From positions 186,001 to 250,000 of the forward strand of contig JAUXRG010000090.1 in the NCBI GenBank assembly GCA_030681795.1: a stretch of DNA of 64,000 nucleotides, in the 5' to 3' direction. Made by a program: the position numbers and the translations under genes. Origin of the DNA: Rubrivivax sp. Its GTDB lineage: Bacteria; Pseudomonadota; Gammaproteobacteria; Burkholderiales; Burkholderiaceae_C. Shown here in pieces: positions 62,435 through 64,000 of this stretch. The notes below the pieces were generated by a model. The model searched no databases, was not told the origin of the DNA, and saw nothing but the letters and a program-made list of their open reading frames with translations. Every line of letters starts with the position of its first letter. Positions within the stretch are counted from its first letter, which is position 1.

Positions 62435-63526
62435 ATGAAGCCGCTCACGCTGCAAGCCCTGCGCCGCCATGCCGTGGCGCGCAGCCTGTTCACGCCGACG
62501 ACGCTGCCCAAGGCCATCGCCCGGCTGGGCTTCGTGCAGGCCGACCCCATCCGTGCCCCGGCGCGCGCGCAGGACCTGACGCTGCGCCACCGCGTCAAGG
62601 GCTACCGCGCGGGCGACCTGGAGCGGCGCTACGCCAAGCTCTCCGTCGAGGAGGACTACTTCGTCAACTACGGCTTCATGCCGCAGGCCACGCATGCGCT
62701 CATGCACCCGCGCACGCCACGCACGGTGTGGCCGAATGAGCGTTGGGCGCAGGCGCAGGCGGTGCTCGAGTTCGTGCATGCGCGCGGCGTGGTTCATCCG
62801 CGCGAGGTGGACGCCGAGTTCCGCCACGGCAAGGTGCGCAACTGGTTCGGTGGCTCGAGCAACGCCAGCACGCAACTGCTCGACGGCATGCACTACCGCG
62901 GCCTGGTTCGCGTGGCCGCTCGTGCCGGCGGCGTGCGCCTGTACGCAGCGCGCGAGGCGCAAGCCGGCGCGGCCGACCCCGACGGCGCGCTCGACACCCT
63001 GGTCGACGTGGTGCTCAACAAGTACGCGCCATTGCCCGAACGCACGCTCGCCGAGCTGGTGCACCACCTGCGCTACGGCGCGCCGCAATGGGCCGAGCGC
63101 AGGCGCGCGGCGCTGGAGCGTGCCAGGACGCGGCTGCCTTCGGCGCGCGTGGACGGCATGGCCTGGTACTGGCCAGCGGGCGAGAACCCCGGCTCGCAGC
63201 GCCACGCGGTGGCCGCGCTGGATGGGCAGGTGCGGCTGCTCGCCCCCTTCGACCCCGTGGTCTGGGACCGCCGCCGCTTCGAGCTGCTCTGGGGCTGGGC
63301 CTACCGCTTGGAGGCCTACACGCCGGCGCCACAGCGCGTGCGCGGCTATTACGCGCTGCCGCTGCTGTGGCGCGAGCAGGTCATCGGTTGGGGCAACCTG
63401 GCCGTGCGCGATGGCAAATTGCAGGCCGACATCGGCTTCGTGACCGGCAAGGCGCCGCGCGAGCGCGCGTTTGGCAACGCGCTGGAAGAAGAACTGGAGC
63501 GCATGCGCGGGTTCCTCGGCTTGTAG
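62435..63526 (+). CDS. YcaQ/AlkZ-type DNA glycosylase (winged-helix family)
   Basis: A 363-residue protein of the HTH_42 family. The catalytic QAD motif of YcaQ (VQADPIRAPARAQDL at about 34-48) is present, and the C-terminal LLAPFDPVVWDRRRFELLW with RGYYALPLLWRE are family hallmarks. YcaQ of Escherichia coli unhooks interstrand crosslinks and nitrogen-mustard lesions; AlkZ in Streptomyces gives self-resistance to azinomycin. Here the gene is not in a biosynthetic cluster, so general DNA repair is more likely. The length matches the shorter YcaQ-like group. Confidence 0.87.
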   Translation: MKPLTLQALRRHAVARSLFTPTTLPKAIARLGFVQADPIRAPARAQDLTLRHRVKGYRAGDLERRYAKLSVEEDYFVNYGFMPQATHALMHPRTPRTVWPNERWAQAQAVLEFVHARGVVHPREVDAEFRHGKVRNWFGGSSNASTQLLDGMHYRGLVRVAARAGGVRLYAAREAQAGAADPDGALDTLVDVVLNKYAPLPERTLAELVHHLRYGAPQWAERRRAALERARTRLPSARVDGMAWYWPAGENPGSQRHAVAALDGQVRLLAPFDPVVWDRRRFELLWGWAYRLEAYTPAPQRVRGYYALPLLWREQVIGWGNLAVRDGKLQADIGFVTGKAPRERAFGNALEEELERMRGFLGL

Positions 63527-63578
63527 GGCACGGTGCGGCGCGCCCCGGCCGTGCGCAGCGGCCGCGCAGCGCCAGGCT

Positions 63579-63599
63579 GGGTCCGGGTCCGGGTCCGGG
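63579..63599. repeat. Three tandem GGGTCC units
   Basis: GGGTCC is repeated three times followed by GGG, in the gap between the YcaQ-type gene and the convergent MFS gene. No function is visible; it may vary in copy number. Confidence 0.5.
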
Positions 63600-63601
63600 C
63601 T

Positions 63602-64000
63602 TCAGGGTTCGTGAGCCAGTGGCCGCTGCCACGCGGCCAGCAGCGCCCCCAGCGCCAGCACGGCAGCCGAGACCACGAAGCCGCGCGCCAGGCCGCCGGC
63701 GCCATCGGCCACCTGCCCCACGAGCGTGGGGCCCAGCACCTGCCCGATGGCGAACACGATGGTGAAGGCGGCGATGCCACCCGGCCAGTGCGAGGGCGGC
63801 AGGTTGTGCCGCACCATGGCCGTGGTGGAAGCCACCGCCGAGATGAACACACCACCGAACAGGGCGCCCGAGGCCAGGGCCGCCAGCGGGTGGCTGCTCC
63901 ACACGGGCAGCACGGTGGCCAGGGCCAGCAGGCCGTTGAGGAGCGCCAGCGCGCGGCCGCCGCGCGCGCGTTCGAGCAGGCCAGCCCAGACCCAGGACGA
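63602..64000 (-). CDS. MFS transporter, YbfB/YjiJ type (partial)
   Basis: The C-terminal 132 residues of a major facilitator protein; the gene continues beyond the right edge of the window. Four transmembrane segments can be seen, including LALLNGLLALATVLPV, ALASGALFGGVFISAVA and IAAFTIVFAIGQVLGP. The FGGVFIS and IGQVLGPTLVGQVAD motifs are typical of the YbfB/YjiJ group, whose substrates are unknown. The stop at 63602 leaves a 75-bp gap to the convergent YcaQ-type gene. Confidence 0.8.
   Translation of the reverse strand, partial: SSWVWAGLLERARGGRALALLNGLLALATVLPVWSSHPLAALASGALFGGVFISAVASTTAMVRHNLPPSHWPGGIAAFTIVFAIGQVLGPTLVGQVADGAGGLARGFVVSAAVLALGALLAAWQRPLAHEP

Overview
The window looks like a chromosome segment of a GC-rich betaproteobacterium, most likely Burkholderiales. 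The support is the conserved block xerC - DUF484 - dapF - two LpxL-type acyltransferases - metK, the GC-rich intergenic hairpins, and a leftover PEP-CTERM tail. No rRNA, tRNA, CRISPR array or insertion sequence was recognised. Functions are assigned from motifs read in the translated sequence and from family knowledge; no database search was run.

Layout. (1) 1-2197: end of a membrane-protein gene, an exported Fe-type superoxide dismutase, and an SpmA-SpmB-like fusion. (2) 2332-19873: a divergent eight-gene cluster. Leftwards are a secreted protein, a membrane protein, a trypsin-fold protease and a lipoprotein, with overlapping ends. Rightwards are four very large proteins of 649 to 1593 residues, one with a DUF6603-type region. 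An 8-bp inverted repeat lies between the two arms. This is the best candidate for an undescribed system. (3) 19875-23878: a PEP-CTERM gene remnant, an NtrC-type regulator with its histidine kinase, and a CcmC/CcmD-like pair whose CcmC lacks the second heme-ligand motif. (4) 24297-34804: a multiheme cytochrome locus with five c-type cytochromes (5, 10, 4, 12 and 7 hemes), a cysteine-less redoxin-TPR protein, two NHL beta-propeller lipoproteins and an outer-membrane barrel. Good sigma-54 promoter matches precede two of the transcription units. It resembles extracellular electron-transfer or cytochrome-filament loci. (5) 34956-49930: an acyl-homoserine-lactone-acylase-like lipoprotein and then housekeeping genes (glmS, an Lrp regulator, rlmI, an M48 protease, xerC, dapF, lipid A acyltransferases, metK). 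(6) 49959-55466: a second respiratory block with a Rieske protein, a cytochrome b fused to a 12-heme domain, and NrfHA nitrite reductase. (7) 55509-62225: a defence-type island with three Uma2 nucleases, a HepT remnant, an MmeI-like restriction-modification enzyme and a HigBA toxin-antitoxin pair. (8) 62435-64000: a YcaQ-type DNA glycosylase and a partial MFS transporter.

How the parts may work together (inference). The two-component system with a sigma-54 activator, the sigma-54-like promoters and the CcmCD-like heme-handling pair all sit beside the cytochrome locus and may control and mature it. The Rieske/cytochrome b-multiheme complex could oxidise quinol and pass electrons to periplasmic cytochromes, with NrfHA reducing nitrite to ammonium.
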